Positions 41,444-52,448 are shown, numbered from the stretch's first letter. The stretch is 64,000 nt of DNA from JBCBDX01 sp038529265 (GCA_038529265.1 JBCBDX010000003.1:248001-312000); one strand, 5' to 3'. Notes: generated by a model from the sequence alone, not told the origin. Made by a program: numbers and translations.

Positions 41444-42303
41444 TCGATAAGTCATTGCTCGATTTTCGCAAAGCTTTTCATGCCGAACTTATCGAAACAG
41501 GTGTGCTTTCGATAAGCGATGGTGTTGCCAGCAACGCAGATCGTTCTAGCAGGCCAAGCAAACGAATTGCACTAGCGATTTTCGACAAAATTTCTGAGAG
41601 TTCGCAAAATACGGAAGCGAAGCTTTCAGGCCAGACAGCCGGTGCAAAATTTGAACAGATTTGTGCTCGATACATCGATGCGACGTTTGGACTTCTTGAG
41701 TTGGCTCGTCCGGGTTCTTGGATTGTAGGAAGTGACGGGATCCAAGGTGGATCTGGCTTGGCCAAGTTTGAACAGTTTGCGCATCTTGCCCTGCTCGACA
41801 AACTGGCTTCAACAAACCCAGAATTGAAGGCTGCTATCGGATCTGACTACCTAATCAAACCAGACGTCCTCGTTGCCCGTTTACCTGAACCAGACGAAAA
41901 ACTCGTCAGTACCACCTCGGCTTTGCAGGACGCCGACTATGCGAGGAAAACACCGCTTCGACTGAGGAATAACAACAAACCGCTTTTACATGCTACAGTC
42001 TCCTGCAAATGGACGATGAGAAGTGATCGAGCTCAAAATGCTCGAACCGAAGCGTTGAACCTCATCAAAAACCGCAAAGGTCGTGTTCCCCACGTTGTGG
42101 TTATTACAGGAGAGCCCACTCCAGGTAGGATAGCGTCACTAGCCTATGGAACAGGTGAGGTTGATTGCGTCTACCATTTTGCTTTGAATGAACTGATTGG
42201 TGCTGTGGAGAATGATCCGAGTGCGTATGACACTCTCTCGGCGATGCTAGAGGGGAACCGCCTTCGAGATATTTCTGACCTACCATTTGATCTAGCAATA
42301 TAA
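41440..42303 (+). CDS. NgoMIV-family type II restriction endonuclease
   Basis: A 287-residue nuclease. Glu72 (KFEQ), Asp142 (KPDVL), Lys190 (SCKW) and the recognition motif Arg194-Ser-Asp196-Arg197 (TMRSDRAQNARTEALNL) line up, with offsets of 2-3 residues, with Glu70, Asp140, Lys187 and Arg191-Asp193-Arg194 of R.NgoMIV, which recognises GCCGGC and cuts as a tetramer needing two sites. The R-(D/E)R motif reads the CCGG core. Translation is coupled to the methyltransferase gene by an ATGA overlap. Confidence 0.88.
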   Translation: MIDKSLLDFRKAFHAELIETGVLSISDGVASNADRSSRPSKRIALAIFDKISESSQNTEAKLSGQTAGAKFEQICARYIDATFGLLELARPGSWIVGSDGIQGGSGLAKFEQFAHLALLDKLASTNPELKAAIGSDYLIKPDVLVARLPEPDEKLVSTTSALQDADYARKTPLRLRNNNKPLLHATVSCKWTMRSDRAQNARTEALNLIKNRKGRVPHVVVITGEPTPGRIASLAYGTGEVDCVYHFALNELIGAVENDPSAYDTLSAMLEGNRLRDISDLPFDLAI

Positions 42304-42445
42304 TCACCCGCCGCGGTGAATCCTTCAACAGCTTATCGTCGCATATGGGATTGCCCACCCCAACCATCTTCCACTTCGCCAAACCGCCGATCATCATGCT
42401 AAGCATTCCACAAAAATAAAAATTCGTCATTGATGCGGTTGGGGA

Positions 42446-43117
42446 ATGAGCGATTTTACCTTTTCGGACTTTTTGGTTTTGGCTGCCGGGGGCATGTTTG
42501 TTCTCGGCTATCTGATTATCAATCAGATGATGCTCCGCATCATGCTGCTGCTTGGAACCGTTCTTTATATCTGGTATTATGCCGTTTTCGACACGACGCC
42601 GCTTTGGCCCGCGATCTGGGCAAGTCTGGCGACCGGTGTTGCGAACCTGATTGGCTTGGTCAGTCTCTTCTTTCGCAATTCCACGCTCTCCATCCCTACG
42701 GAGTATCGTGATATATATACGCACTTCGATATTTTGCCGCCCGGTGATTTTCGAAGGCTCATGCGTGCAGCCACCCGGCACAAGCGCTCAGCAGGGCACG
42801 AGCTTACAGTCGATGGGAACCACGTCAGCACGTTGCACTATGTGGTCGATAGTGAAGTCTCGATTGAGAAGTTTGGCGAGCGTTTCACCATTCCCAATGG
42901 CGTCTTCGTTGGAGAAGTTGCCTATCTGACTGGAAACCGTGCGTCTGCAAGCACTTACCTTGCAACCGACAGCGATGTTTTGGAGTGGGATATCGGCTCG
43001 CTCAAAAGGATCTCGGCTCGTGATCCGCGTTTTCGCCTGGCGATGGATGCGATGATCTCATTGGACCTGGCCGGTAAGATCGCGCGCGCCGGGTCACCCG
43101 GAAACGAAATTGTGTGA
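42446..43117 (+). CDS. Membrane protein with cyclic-nucleotide-binding-like domain
   Basis: A 223-residue protein with three membrane segments (about 9-29, 32-50, 56-76) followed by a soluble beta-roll domain (RHKRSAGHELTVDGNHVSTL, FTIPNGVFVGEVAYLTG) that has the cNMP-binding fold order. The phosphate-binding cassette reads FVGEVAYLTGNRASAST, close to the FGExALL..R.A pattern but with changes. Topology recalls Popeye-domain proteins, which bind cAMP. Ligand and role are unknown. Confidence 0.7.
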   Translation: MSDFTFSDFLVLAAGGMFVLGYLIINQMMLRIMLLLGTVLYIWYYAVFDTTPLWPAIWASLATGVANLIGLVSLFFRNSTLSIPTEYRDIYTHFDILPPGDFRRLMRAATRHKRSAGHELTVDGNHVSTLHYVVDSEVSIEKFGERFTIPNGVFVGEVAYLTGNRASASTYLATDSDVLEWDIGSLKRISARDPRFRLAMDAMISLDLAGKIARAGSPGNEIV

Positions 43118-43143
43118 TATGTGAAAGCGCTTGCGCGGCGCAG

Positions 43144-44765
<1,622 letters not shown>

Positions 44766-44766
<1 letters not shown>

Positions 44767-45059
44767 CAAAGAATGACCTCATGGTCCAGCGCCTTACCCC
44801 ACCATTGAATCGTGAAGCGGCGATGTTGCGGGTTGAAGTACGGATCGTTTACGACCAAGGCAACAACTTCGCCATGGCTTTCGGCATCCACAATCCACAA
44901 ACCTCCCTCGAACGGTGCATCTGCGGCTGCTCGTAAACCGCCGCCGATAAGTATCTTGTCAGCATTTGCTTCCAGGTAGGCAATATGTGCCGCGCCATGC
45001 TCTTTTCGATGCAATAGCATTGCAGGAGTATCTTCAAAAATTACGGCCCAGCGTGCCAA
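44766..45059 (-). CDS. YciI-like protein
   Basis: A 97-residue protein of the YciI/YCII fold (ARWAVIFEDTPAMLLHRKEH, GLWIVDAESHGEVVALVVND) with the His in HRKEH and the Asp expected for the family. Family members are small cytosolic proteins of mostly unknown reaction. The start is a TTG at 45059 with GGAG 8 nt upstream. Translationally coupled to cimA. Confidence 0.85.
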
Positions 45060-45149
45060 ATCCGTTACTCCGTCATCCGAAAACGCCAGCGTAGTAAAGC
45101 ACACTGATGGTTACCACAATAAGAAGGAAGAGTAAGCGGCCCGCGCAAG

Positions 45150-46520
45150 TTAGCGGACCACCTCCCAATTGGTGATGCGTTCGCCGGTGTCCGGGTCTTT
45201 GCCGTCTTTGAGTTGGATGCCTTGGCTTAGTAGTTCGTCGCGAATGCGGTCGGCTTCCGTCCAGTCCTTTTCCGCGATCGCAGCGAGGCGGGCGTCGATT
45301 TGAGCCTGTACGTCATCGCTGACATCAGCCGATGCTTCCGGTGCCAAACCCAACAGCGCCAATGCTTCAAGCAGGGGTTTGCCGGATAGTTCTCCAAGCG
45401 ACTTTAAAACTGCACCGCATGACAGATCATCTTGTAGCGCTTGAACGATGGCTTCGACATCGCCGACATCTGCCTCTTCTGTCCTGCGATGATGGCGACG
45501 GATAAGGTTCTCAGCTTCTTCAAGCCGCCGCACTGAAAAATCGATCGGCTCGCGATAGTGCGTCATCAGCATGGCAAGCCGCAGCACTTCGGGCGGCCAA
45601 GCTCGGTCACCGAAGTCGGTCGTGTTCATGAGTTGGTGAATGGTGAAGAAGTTGCCAAGCGATTTCGACATCTTCCGGCCTTCGACTTGCACAAAGCCAT
45701 TGTGCATCCAGACATTTGCCATTCTTTCCGTGCCGTGCGCACAGCAGCTTTGGGCGATCTCGTTTTCATGGTGCGGGAAGATCAGGTCGAGGCCTCCACC
45801 ATGAATGTCGAATGTTTCGCCGAGATGATGCTTGGACATCACAGAACACTCTATGTGCCATCCGGGGCGACCATAAATGGATGTACCGGCAAACATTGCG
45901 GGCCAGCCTGGTTCATTATCGTCGGACTGTTTCCAAAGAACAAAATCACCCGCATTCTTCTTGTGATCTTTGACCTCAATACGCGCGCCTGCTTGTTGAT
46001 CTTCGAGTTTGCGTTTTGAAAGGCCGCCATAGTCCCGCATGGAGCCGATATCGAAAAGAACCTCCGCGCCGTCTTCACCGTGGGCGACATAGGCGTGACC
46101 ACGCGCCACCAACAGATCGATCATCTCAATCATGCCGGCAATATGCTCGGTTGCCCGCGGTTCAAAGGTTGGCTCCAGGCAGCCTAGCGCCTTGGCGTCG
46201 GACTGAAATTGCGCGGCTGTTTTTTCCGTCACGGCGCGGATAGCTTCGTTCAGCGGCAGGTCGGGATGATCTCGTAGCGCACGTGCGTTGATCTTGTCTT
46301 CGACGTCCGTAATGTTTCGCACATAGGTGACTTTGTCTTCACCGTAGATGTGGCGCAAAAGCCGAAACAAAACATCGAACACGATGACCGGGCGCGCGTT
46401 TCCGATATGGGCAAAATCATAGACTGTCGGGCCGCAAACATACATGCGCACATTATCAGGATCGATAGGATCGAAGGGCTGTTTTTCACGCGTTAGCGTG
46501 TTGAACAATGTCAAGGTCAT
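45150..46520 (-). CDS. cysS: Cysteinyl-tRNA synthetase
   Basis: A 456-residue class I synthetase. CGPTVYDFAHIGNARP holds the zinc Cys and HIGH-type motif, and GRKMSKSLGN the KMSKS loop; zinc ligands continue in HIECSVMSKHHL and HHENEIAQSCC. It joins cysteine to tRNA-Cys. ATG at 46520 fits the family N-terminus MTLTLFNTLTREKQPF. Confidence 0.96.
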   Translation of the reverse strand: MTLTLFNTLTREKQPFDPIDPDNVRMYVCGPTVYDFAHIGNARPVIVFDVLFRLLRHIYGEDKVTYVRNITDVEDKINARALRDHPDLPLNEAIRAVTEKTAAQFQSDAKALGCLEPTFEPRATEHIAGMIEMIDLLVARGHAYVAHGEDGAEVLFDIGSMRDYGGLSKRKLEDQQAGARIEVKDHKKNAGDFVLWKQSDDNEPGWPAMFAGTSIYGRPGWHIECSVMSKHHLGETFDIHGGGLDLIFPHHENEIAQSCCAHGTERMANVWMHNGFVQVEGRKMSKSLGNFFTIHQLMNTTDFGDRAWPPEVLRLAMLMTHYREPIDFSVRRLEEAENLIRRHHRRTEEADVGDVEAIVQALQDDLSCGAVLKSLGELSGKPLLEALALLGLAPEASADVSDDVQAQIDARLAAIAEKDWTEADRIRDELLSQGIQLKDGKDPDTGERITNWEVVR

Positions 46521-46851
46521 GGTCGCCCCGTCATAGGATCATCGTTGATGGGCGATTCGCATTTCTTGCCCAAACTCGCAAGCGTCAATGCCGGTTAAAC
46601 ATGCTGGTGCCGCCTTTCTAGGCAGTTAGATGGTTGAGCTTCCTTATTTGACGCAACCTCTAATCGAAACTCACTACTATTTGTTTTTAAACGTTTTTCT
46701 TGTTGTGCAATACGGTTCAAAATCATTACCTCTCTGCTGCTCACGTTAAGTGGGCCCGGGTATCACGCTGCAGTTTTTGCGCCCCATCAGCTGTAGTGTT
46801 TTGCCGTTTCTGCGCTCGGACCAAGTGTGGGAACGGCGATGCCTGGGGCTG
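46521..46851. other. Intergenic region between cysS and the LysE-type gene
   Basis: 331 bp with an A/T-rich stretch (46640-46740) that may contain the cysS promoter on the minus strand. No gene, terminator or repeat was recognised. Confidence 0.4.
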
Positions 46852-47472
46852 TCAGTGGGTCCGCAACAAAGACAAGGCTATCAATAGCATCACGCATCCA
46901 ATGGCGATGTCGAGAATGCGCCAAGCGACTGGCTTTGCGAACATGGGCTGCAAGAGGCGGGCGCCGTAGCCAAGACCGAAAAACCAGACAAAAGAAGCGA
47001 CAACCGCGCCAGCGGCGAAGAGCGGGCGAAGCGTTTCTTCGTAGCGGGTTGAAATGCTTCCCAGTAGGATAACGGTATCAAGATAGACGTGCGGGTTCAG
47101 GAACGTAAGCGCAAGACAAGTGGCGACCGCAACCCTTAAACTACCTGCATCAGGCGCGCTGTTTTCTGCGTCCAGCGCTTGAGGTTTGAGGGCGCGTTGG
47201 AACGCAAAAAGCGCGTATGCTGACAGAAACGCAATGCCGCCCCACTTTGCGATGCCGAGTAACAATGTGTTGCCAGAAATTAGTGTGCCCAGCCCCGCGA
47301 CGCCCGCAACGATCAGCAGCGCATCGGAAAGTGCACAGATCAAACAGCAGACGAAAACATGTTGCCTTGCAAGGCCAAGGCGCAAGATGAATGCGTTTTG
47401 CGCACCAATGGCGATGATCAATGATGCGCCGAGAAAAAAGCCAGCGATGGCGACTGATAGGGAGGCAGGCAT
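46852..47472 (-). CDS. LysE/ArgO-family amino acid exporter
   Basis: A 206-residue inner-membrane protein with about six segments. GASLIIAIGAQNAFILRLGLAR near the N-terminus is the LysE signature, and LTFLNPHVYLDT the central proline-containing loop. Homologues export lysine or arginine. No regulator of the LysG/ArgP type is adjacent; the next gene on the same strand is a YedK-type gene 5 bp upstream, so the two may share a transcript. Confidence 0.9.
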   Translation of the reverse strand: MPASLSVAIAGFFLGASLIIAIGAQNAFILRLGLARQHVFVCCLICALSDALLIVAGVAGLGTLISGNTLLLGIAKWGGIAFLSAYALFAFQRALKPQALDAENSAPDAGSLRVAVATCLALTFLNPHVYLDTVILLGSISTRYEETLRPLFAAGAVVASFVWFFGLGYGARLLQPMFAKPVAWRILDIAIGCVMLLIALSLLRTH

Positions 47473-47477
47473 TATGT

Positions 47478-48242
47478 TCAGAACAGCGATGGTTGATCAG
47501 TTTCGGACTTTGATGATGCCGACTGAGTTGATTTGCTCAAATCTTTTGGCTCAGCCCGCTTTTGAATTTCCGGCCCGCTGTTGGCAACCTTATTGACGAG
47601 ATCCGAGACCGGAACAGTTTCGAAATAGTCTGGTGACGGTGCAACGAGCAAATCGCTCACAACTTTCGTGTCGTGATTTTTAACATCCAGCCACCTGTCG
47701 AAATCGACAGGCTGAATGGTGACGGGGATGCGATTATGTATTTCTGAGAAAGGTGGCTTTGCTTCCGCAGTCAGGATTGCAACCGTATCCAGCTCACTGC
47801 CATCGCTGGAGATGTAGGTTTCAAAAAGTGCTGCAAATGCTGCCATGCCACGATCAGCTTTTGGGACCCACCAAGCCTGGCTCTGTTTGGTATTCGGATC
47901 GCGCTGCCATTCATAAAAACCACTTGCCGGTAACAAGCCACGTCTGTGGCGCATGGCTGCTCGAAACGAGTTTTTGGTCGCTGCTGTTTCGGAGCGTGCA
48001 TTGATGAGTAGCGGAAATTCTTTGGGGTCTTTGACCCATGATGGGATCAAGCCCCAACGCATCAGCTTTGCCTCTCGGTACGGCAGGTTCGACCCTTCTG
48101 GGCGTGGCGGCGAAGGCGTGACCACAAGAACTGGTTGTGTTGGCGCAATATTGTAGCGCGGCGGAAAGGCTTCCACGCCCGGCACGCCGAAATATTGCTC
48201 AAATTCACCGGGCGTATGGATAAGTGAAAAGCGACCGCACAT
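47478..48242 (-). CDS. SOS response-associated peptidase, YedK/HMCES type
   Basis: A 254-residue SRAP-domain protein. The catalytic Cys2 is exposed as MCGRFSL, which fixes the start at 48242. NARSETA (Asn, Glu) and RCLLPASGFYEWQ-like block (RGLLPASGFYEWQRD) follow. The family crosslinks to abasic sites in single-stranded DNA and shields them. Only 5 bp separate it from the LysE-type gene. Confidence 0.93.
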   Translation of the reverse strand: MCGRFSLIHTPGEFEQYFGVPGVEAFPPRYNIAPTQPVLVVTPSPPRPEGSNLPYREAKLMRWGLIPSWVKDPKEFPLLINARSETAATKNSFRAAMRHRRGLLPASGFYEWQRDPNTKQSQAWWVPKADRGMAAFAALFETYISSDGSELDTVAILTAEAKPPFSEIHNRIPVTIQPVDFDRWLDVKNHDTKVVSDLLVAPSPDYFETVPVSDLVNKVANSGPEIQKRAEPKDLSKSTQSASSKSETDQPSLF

Positions 48243-48281
48243 CGCCAATCCATACCAAAGCAGTTTTTGCTGTCGAGCCTT

Positions 48282-48860
48282 CTACTGGGTTTGGGCCTGT
48301 GTCTGCTGTTGCGTCAGGCGTGTCTGGAACAGGTTCAAGGCGTTCTCAGCATTGCGAACTCTGAACTGTGATTGAAGCAATGCATTGCGCTTGAGCTCAA
48401 TTTCCGTCTGCTTTTTGGGCAAATCTTCCGGCTTGCTGTCGGACAACCCGGTAATGAGCGTGTTAAGTTCGCGTTGTAGCCGGTCTCGTTCAGCGCGCGC
48501 ATCATAAACTGACCTGCCAACATTGTATGCCTCGTTGAAGCCAGCCGCCTGATCGGCGGGGCATGCATTGAAGTTGGTTCGACCTGCCTGACCGACTGTG
48601 AGACCGTTGCTCGGTAAACAGTAATTCCTGATGCCTTCCTGCCAACCGGATGTCCAAGCGACAGAGTCAACGGAAATACCAAAGCGCGAGCAGGCACTTT
48701 GGTGTTCGGCCACAAAGCTTTGCGGTCGGCCCTGACCGCCATCAGTCTGGCCGAGTGTGCGCCAGTCGGTAACTTGGCATTGCTCTTCGTTCAGTGTTGC
48801 ACAAGATGATAGCGCAAGCGCCGCCGCAGCGCTGATCCCCGCAAAAACCCATAGTCGCAT
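48282..48860 (-). CDS. DUF2799 lipoprotein
   Basis: A 192-residue protein with signal and lipobox (ALALSSC), then CQVTDWRTLGQTDGGQG, the DUF2799 signature, and a C-terminal coiled coil (ERDRLQRELNTLIT, KKQTEIELKRNALLQSQFRV). Probably anchored in the outer membrane; function unknown. ATG at 48860 (MRLWVF) is preferred over the GTG two codons before. Confidence 0.85.
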   Translation of the reverse strand: MRLWVFAGISAAAALALSSCATLNEEQCQVTDWRTLGQTDGGQGRPQSFVAEHQSACSRFGISVDSVAWTSGWQEGIRNYCLPSNGLTVGQAGRTNFNACPADQAAGFNEAYNVGRSVYDARAERDRLQRELNTLITGLSDSKPEDLPKKQTEIELKRNALLQSQFRVRNAENALNLFQTRLTQQQTQAQTQ

Positions 48861-48940
48861 AACCAACCCCCACTCTAACTTGTTGCATAAGCATAATTTT
48901 AGCCCGTTGCAAATCCGGCTTGCGATGCTAGCTCAAGGCT

Positions 48941-49372
48941 ATGGTCAGTTTGCGCAAAGTCGTCCGTCTCGGTGTCTCAGTTGCCGCGATGCGCGAATCC
49001 GATGGAGCATATTTGCTAGTCAAGAGAGGGCATCCACCTGCAAAACACATGTGGGCTTTTGCGGGTGGTAAGGTTGACTATGGCGAACGTCTTACCGCCG
49101 CGGCGAAGCGTGAACTCTTTGAGGAAACGGGTCTCGTCATCGATGAAAAGCATCTGTCTTTTCTGCGGCCAGTCGAGATCATCATTGAAGACGCCGATGA
49201 TACTGTCAGTCATTTCGTTTTGATGTGCTTTTCGGTGGTGGTTGAAGATATTGAGCCAGTCGCTGGTGATGATGCGCTTGAGGCCTGCTTCTACAGTCTT
49301 GAACAGATGCGTACCCTTAATGCGACGCCATCTACGTTGGAGATCGCTGCCGAACTGGTGGGGGACCACTAG
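48941..49372 (+). CDS. NUDIX hydrolase
   Basis: A 143-residue enzyme. The Nudix box GKVDYGERLTAAAKRELFEE with TGL matches Gx5Ex7REUxEExGU. The family hydrolyses nucleoside diphosphates linked to other groups, often ADP-ribose or oxidised nucleotides; the substrate here is not clear. It lies upstream of the TIGR02301 gene, a usual rhizobial neighbour, with a DUF3179 gene in between. Confidence 0.9.
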   Translation: MVSLRKVVRLGVSVAAMRESDGAYLLVKRGHPPAKHMWAFAGGKVDYGERLTAAAKRELFEETGLVIDEKHLSFLRPVEIIIEDADDTVSHFVLMCFSVVVEDIEPVAGDDALEACFYSLEQMRTLNATPSTLEIAAELVGDH

Positions 49373-49456
49373 GTGACCGGTCAAGTATTTGTGATCGACC
49401 TTTATTAGGCTCATCCGCCTTTGGCGTTAGTTTGATAGCAGTTGGAGGTTCTCACC

Positions 49457-50479
49457 ATGCACTTTTCTCGTCAGTCCGTCGCCAAAGCAGTTGCAACCCC
49501 ATTGTTGGCCTTAGCTCTGGCTGCAGCGGGTCCCATTACGGCAGCCGCTGACCCGATCTTTTGGAACATGCAGGGTTGGAAGACCGATTTTGAAAAGTCG
49601 AGTGTGGATTTGGCGCGTATTCTTTCCGGCGGACCGCCCAAGGACGGCATCCCCTCGATCGACAATCCGATCTTTGAATTTGTTCCGGGTGTGGATGATC
49701 TCCCAGCCAATGAACCGGTTGTTGGTGTCACGATTGATGGCGATGCCAGAGCTTACCCGCTGCGCATTTTGACGTGGCATGAGATCGTCAATGATGTGGT
49801 AGGCGATGTGCCGATTGCGGTAACCTATTGTCCCTTGTGCAATTCCGCGCCTGTTTTCGAGCGCCGTTTGGCCGATGGACGCATCCCGACATTCGGCGTT
49901 TCGGGCAAATTGAAAGACTCCAATCTTATCATGTATGACCGCCAGACTGAGACATGGTGGCAGCAGTTCACGGGTGAGGCTATCGTCGGCGAGCGCACCG
50001 GCGAGAAACTGAAATTTGTGCCAGCGCGCCTACAGTCGTATGGCCAGTTTGCTGAAGAGAACCCCAATGGTCGTGTCCTGGTTCCCAACAATCCCGGTGC
50101 GCGCAATTATGGGCGTAACCCCTATGTTGCCTATGATGCCGAAGGGTCTCGCCCTTTTCTCTATGACGGTCAGTTGCCGGAGAATATCAATCCGATGGAG
50201 CGGGTGATTATCGTCCCCAACGAAAGCGGTGGAGACCCGACGCTGGTCATCATGTCTCATATTGCGGAAACGGGCGCAGTTTCGGTCGGCGGGTTTGATT
50301 TTAGCTGGACGGCGGGGCAAGCATCAGCGCTGGACACGGCTTCCATTGCAAAAGGTCGGGACGTTGGAACGGTGTTGGTGCAGCGCGATGGCGCGGATGT
50401 CCCGTATGATGTCACGTTCGCCTTTGTTGCCCATGCTTTCCATCCCGGTGTCGAAATGGTCGGGGGTGAGGAGGGCTAG
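49457..50479 (+). CDS. DUF3179 exported protein
   Basis: A 340-residue protein with signal (SVAKAVATPLLALALAAAGP) and the DUF3179 blocks DPIFWNMQGWKTDFEK, GDARAYPLRILTWHEIVND, VTYCPLCNSAPVFER and YDRQTETWWQQFTGEAI. The conserved CPLC pair suggests a metal or heme-linked function, not yet defined for the family. ATG at 49457 fits the signal peptide better than the upstream codon. Confidence 0.9.
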   Translation: MHFSRQSVAKAVATPLLALALAAAGPITAAADPIFWNMQGWKTDFEKSSVDLARILSGGPPKDGIPSIDNPIFEFVPGVDDLPANEPVVGVTIDGDARAYPLRILTWHEIVNDVVGDVPIAVTYCPLCNSAPVFERRLADGRIPTFGVSGKLKDSNLIMYDRQTETWWQQFTGEAIVGERTGEKLKFVPARLQSYGQFAEENPNGRVLVPNNPGARNYGRNPYVAYDAEGSRPFLYDGQLPENINPMERVIIVPNESGGDPTLVIMSHIAETGAVSVGGFDFSWTAGQASALDTASIAKGRDVGTVLVQRDGADVPYDVTFAFVAHAFHPGVEMVGGEEG

Positions 50480-50511
50480 CGCGTCCTTGCGTTTCATGAC
50501 AAAGCGAGACC

Positions 50512-50898
50512 ATGGGAAATCTCAAGCCACATCTTGTGCGGATAATCGCTGCGATTTTGTTGGTTAGCGGATTGGCGGTGCCGTCTAGAGCGCAGATTGT
50601 ACCCTATGATCCAAGTCTGAATGATTTGGCTGAAACATTGGGTTCAATCCACTATTTGACCAATCTTTGCGCCGATGAAAAATCAAACCGGTGGCGCGAT
50701 GAAATGTCCGATCTGCTTGCCACGGAAAGGCCAGATCCGGTGCGAAGATCAAGATTGGTCGCCAGTTTCAATCGCGGGTATCGTAGTTTTGCCAGTGTTT
50801 ACGTGTCTTGTACCGACCAAGCGCGGTTGGCTGCGGATCAGTTTTTGGCACGTGGTGCGGCGCTGGCGGTAGAAATTGAGAACAGATTTGTGCAGTGA
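50512..50898 (+). CDS. TIGR02301-family exported protein
   Basis: A 128-residue protein with a signal (LVRIIAAILLVSGLAVPSRA) and the family core LNDLAETLGSIHYLTNLC plus FNRGYRSFASVYVSCT, with two conserved cysteines. The family is restricted largely to Hyphomicrobiales and has no known function. Located 32 bp after the DUF3179 gene. Confidence 0.88.
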   Translation: MGNLKPHLVRIIAAILLVSGLAVPSRAQIVPYDPSLNDLAETLGSIHYLTNLCADEKSNRWRDEMSDLLATERPDPVRRSRLVASFNRGYRSFASVYVSCTDQARLAADQFLARGAALAVEIENRFVQ

Positions 50899-51010
50899 CA
50901 GATTCACCACACGTTAACGATTTGTGATAGTTCGGGATTACTTTTGCGTCTGGGCTGCTAAAGAATTAATTGTGTATGAATAAACTAGGCTCATTCTGAG
51001 ACGTTTAATT

Positions 51011-51274
51011 ATGGATACGAACCAAAAGCTGACAGCAATCGACGAAGCCATTGTTCGCGAAAAGCGAAGCGCCGCGCGTGAAGTCTATCACGATGCGTGG
51101 GCCGATGGTGTGCTTGAAGGGATCGATACCGAGATCTTGGCAGAGACTGCTATCACCACGGTATTGGAAGAAACCATTCACGAAGGCGGTGAACACGCCG
51201 CTATCGCGCTTCTTGAAGATTTAATGGATCGTGTGAAGTCTGGCGACTTCACGCTCTACAAGACTTTGCAATGA
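51011..51274 (+). CDS. Conserved small cytosolic protein of unknown function
   Basis: An 87-residue acidic helical protein (IDEAIVREKRSAAREVYHDA, VLEETIHEGGEHAAIALLED). It has no signal or membrane segment. I recall similar proteins in rhizobia next to the following gene but no assigned role. Weak ribosome-binding site. Confidence 0.7.
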   Translation: MDTNQKLTAIDEAIVREKRSAAREVYHDAWADGVLEGIDTEILAETAITTVLEETIHEGGEHAAIALLEDLMDRVKSGDFTLYKTLQ

Positions 51275-51290
51275 CTATGGAGGAGCGGAC

Positions 51291-51971
51291 ATGACGCGCG
51301 GGTCATGGAAAGCCGCTCCCATCCTGATGGCGTTGATGCTGCCATCTGATATCACGCTGGCCCAGGAAAATGGTGTTCCTGCCCCTTCCGGTGTCATACC
51401 GCTGCCATCGCCTCTGGAAAATCCGAACCTGCCACTTGAGGTTCCAGCAAGTCAGGAACTTGTTGTCGATCCATCGCGCAATCCGACAGGTATCAGCGAT
51501 ACGAGCGTCGCGGTTTCCTATGATTTGGACATTTTGCCGGCGCCGGTGCGGCGCATGCGCGAACTCATCATCGATGCTGCAAGGGCTGGCGATGCTGAAA
51601 AGCTACGCCCGCTTATCGGAACGGGTGCAGATACAACACGGCTGTCTTTCGGCGACACAGAAGGCGATCCGATTGAATATCTCAAATCGATCTCCGGTGA
51701 TGCAGAGGGCCATGAAATCTTGGCGATTTTGCAGGAAGTGCTGGAGGCCGGCTACGTTCATGTCGACGCAGGAACTGACACCGAGCTTTATGTCTGGCCG
51801 TACTTTTTCGCCTTACCGCTTGATGAACTTAATGCCGTTCAGCGTGTTGAACTTTTCAAGCTCGTGACAGCTGGTGACTATGAGGACATGCTGTCATTTG
51901 GTTCTTACATATTCTTTCGCGTGGGCATCACGCCGGAAGGACGTTGGTTGTTTTTTGTGGCTGGAGACTAG
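51291..51971 (+). CDS. Exported protein of unknown function
   Basis: A 226-residue protein with a signal ending near ITLAQ, a Pro-rich linker (PAPSGVIPLPSPLENPNLPL), then a folded part: PVRRMRELIIDAARAGDAEKLRPLIGTG, ILAILQEVLEAGYVHV and MLSFGSYIFFRVGITPEGRW. The last block recurs in rhizobial hypothetical proteins. It lies 16 bp after the 87-residue gene, probably in one operon with it and the DM13 gene. Confidence 0.75.
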   Translation: MTRGSWKAAPILMALMLPSDITLAQENGVPAPSGVIPLPSPLENPNLPLEVPASQELVVDPSRNPTGISDTSVAVSYDLDILPAPVRRMRELIIDAARAGDAEKLRPLIGTGADTTRLSFGDTEGDPIEYLKSISGDAEGHEILAILQEVLEAGYVHVDAGTDTELYVWPYFFALPLDELNAVQRVELFKLVTAGDYEDMLSFGSYIFFRVGITPEGRWLFFVAGD

Positions 51972-51980
51972 GGGGCCGAT

Positions 51981-52448
51981 ATGCGCTGGTTGGTATTGTT
52001 GGTAACGCACGGTTTGGTATTTGCAATTGGCTTTGGCTTGGGCGTCTATTTGCTGCCGATTTTGACGGCGCCGCCAAGTGTCGATCGCCAAGTTCTGGCG
52101 GAAAGTGCACAGGACGCGACCTATCAAGTTGAGTTCACGCGCGATCTTGCTGGCAGTGATTTCCTGCATTGGGGTGAGGGTAGCGTCAGCATTTCAAACA
52201 GCATGGTAGTGCACGATGGCGCGTTATCGCCGGGTCCAGACTATAAGCTCTATCTGGTGCCGGAGTTCGTTGAGGACGAGGCGGGATTTGAAGCGCTGAA
52301 AGGTCAGTCTTTACAGGTGGGTGACATCAAGACCTTTGACGGCTTTATCGTCGATCTTCCAGCGGAAGCAGATATCGAAGCCTATAATACGGTTCTTGTA
52401 TGGTGCGAGGCGTTCGGTGAGTTCATCACCGCCGCTAAGTATCGCTAA
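51981..52448 (+). CDS. DM13-domain membrane-anchored protein
   Basis: A 155-residue protein with one N-terminal membrane segment (residues 3-30) and a DM13 domain on the outer side: DFLHWGEGSVSI, LSPGPDYKLYLVPEF, VGDIKTFDGFIVDLPAE and VWCEAFGEFITAAKY with its conserved cysteine. DM13 domains may act in redox or electron transfer at the cell surface. Starts 9 bp after the preceding stop. Confidence 0.88.
   Translation: MRWLVLLVTHGLVFAIGFGLGVYLLPILTAPPSVDRQVLAESAQDATYQVEFTRDLAGSDFLHWGEGSVSISNSMVVHDGALSPGPDYKLYLVPEFVEDEAGFEALKGQSLQVGDIKTFDGFIVDLPAEADIEAYNTVLVWCEAFGEFITAAKYR

Noticed and set aside
42104..42781. A 225-codon minus-strand frame across the restriction endonuclease end and the next gene
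   Set aside because: It overlaps two well-supported plus-strand genes and its translation has no domain features.
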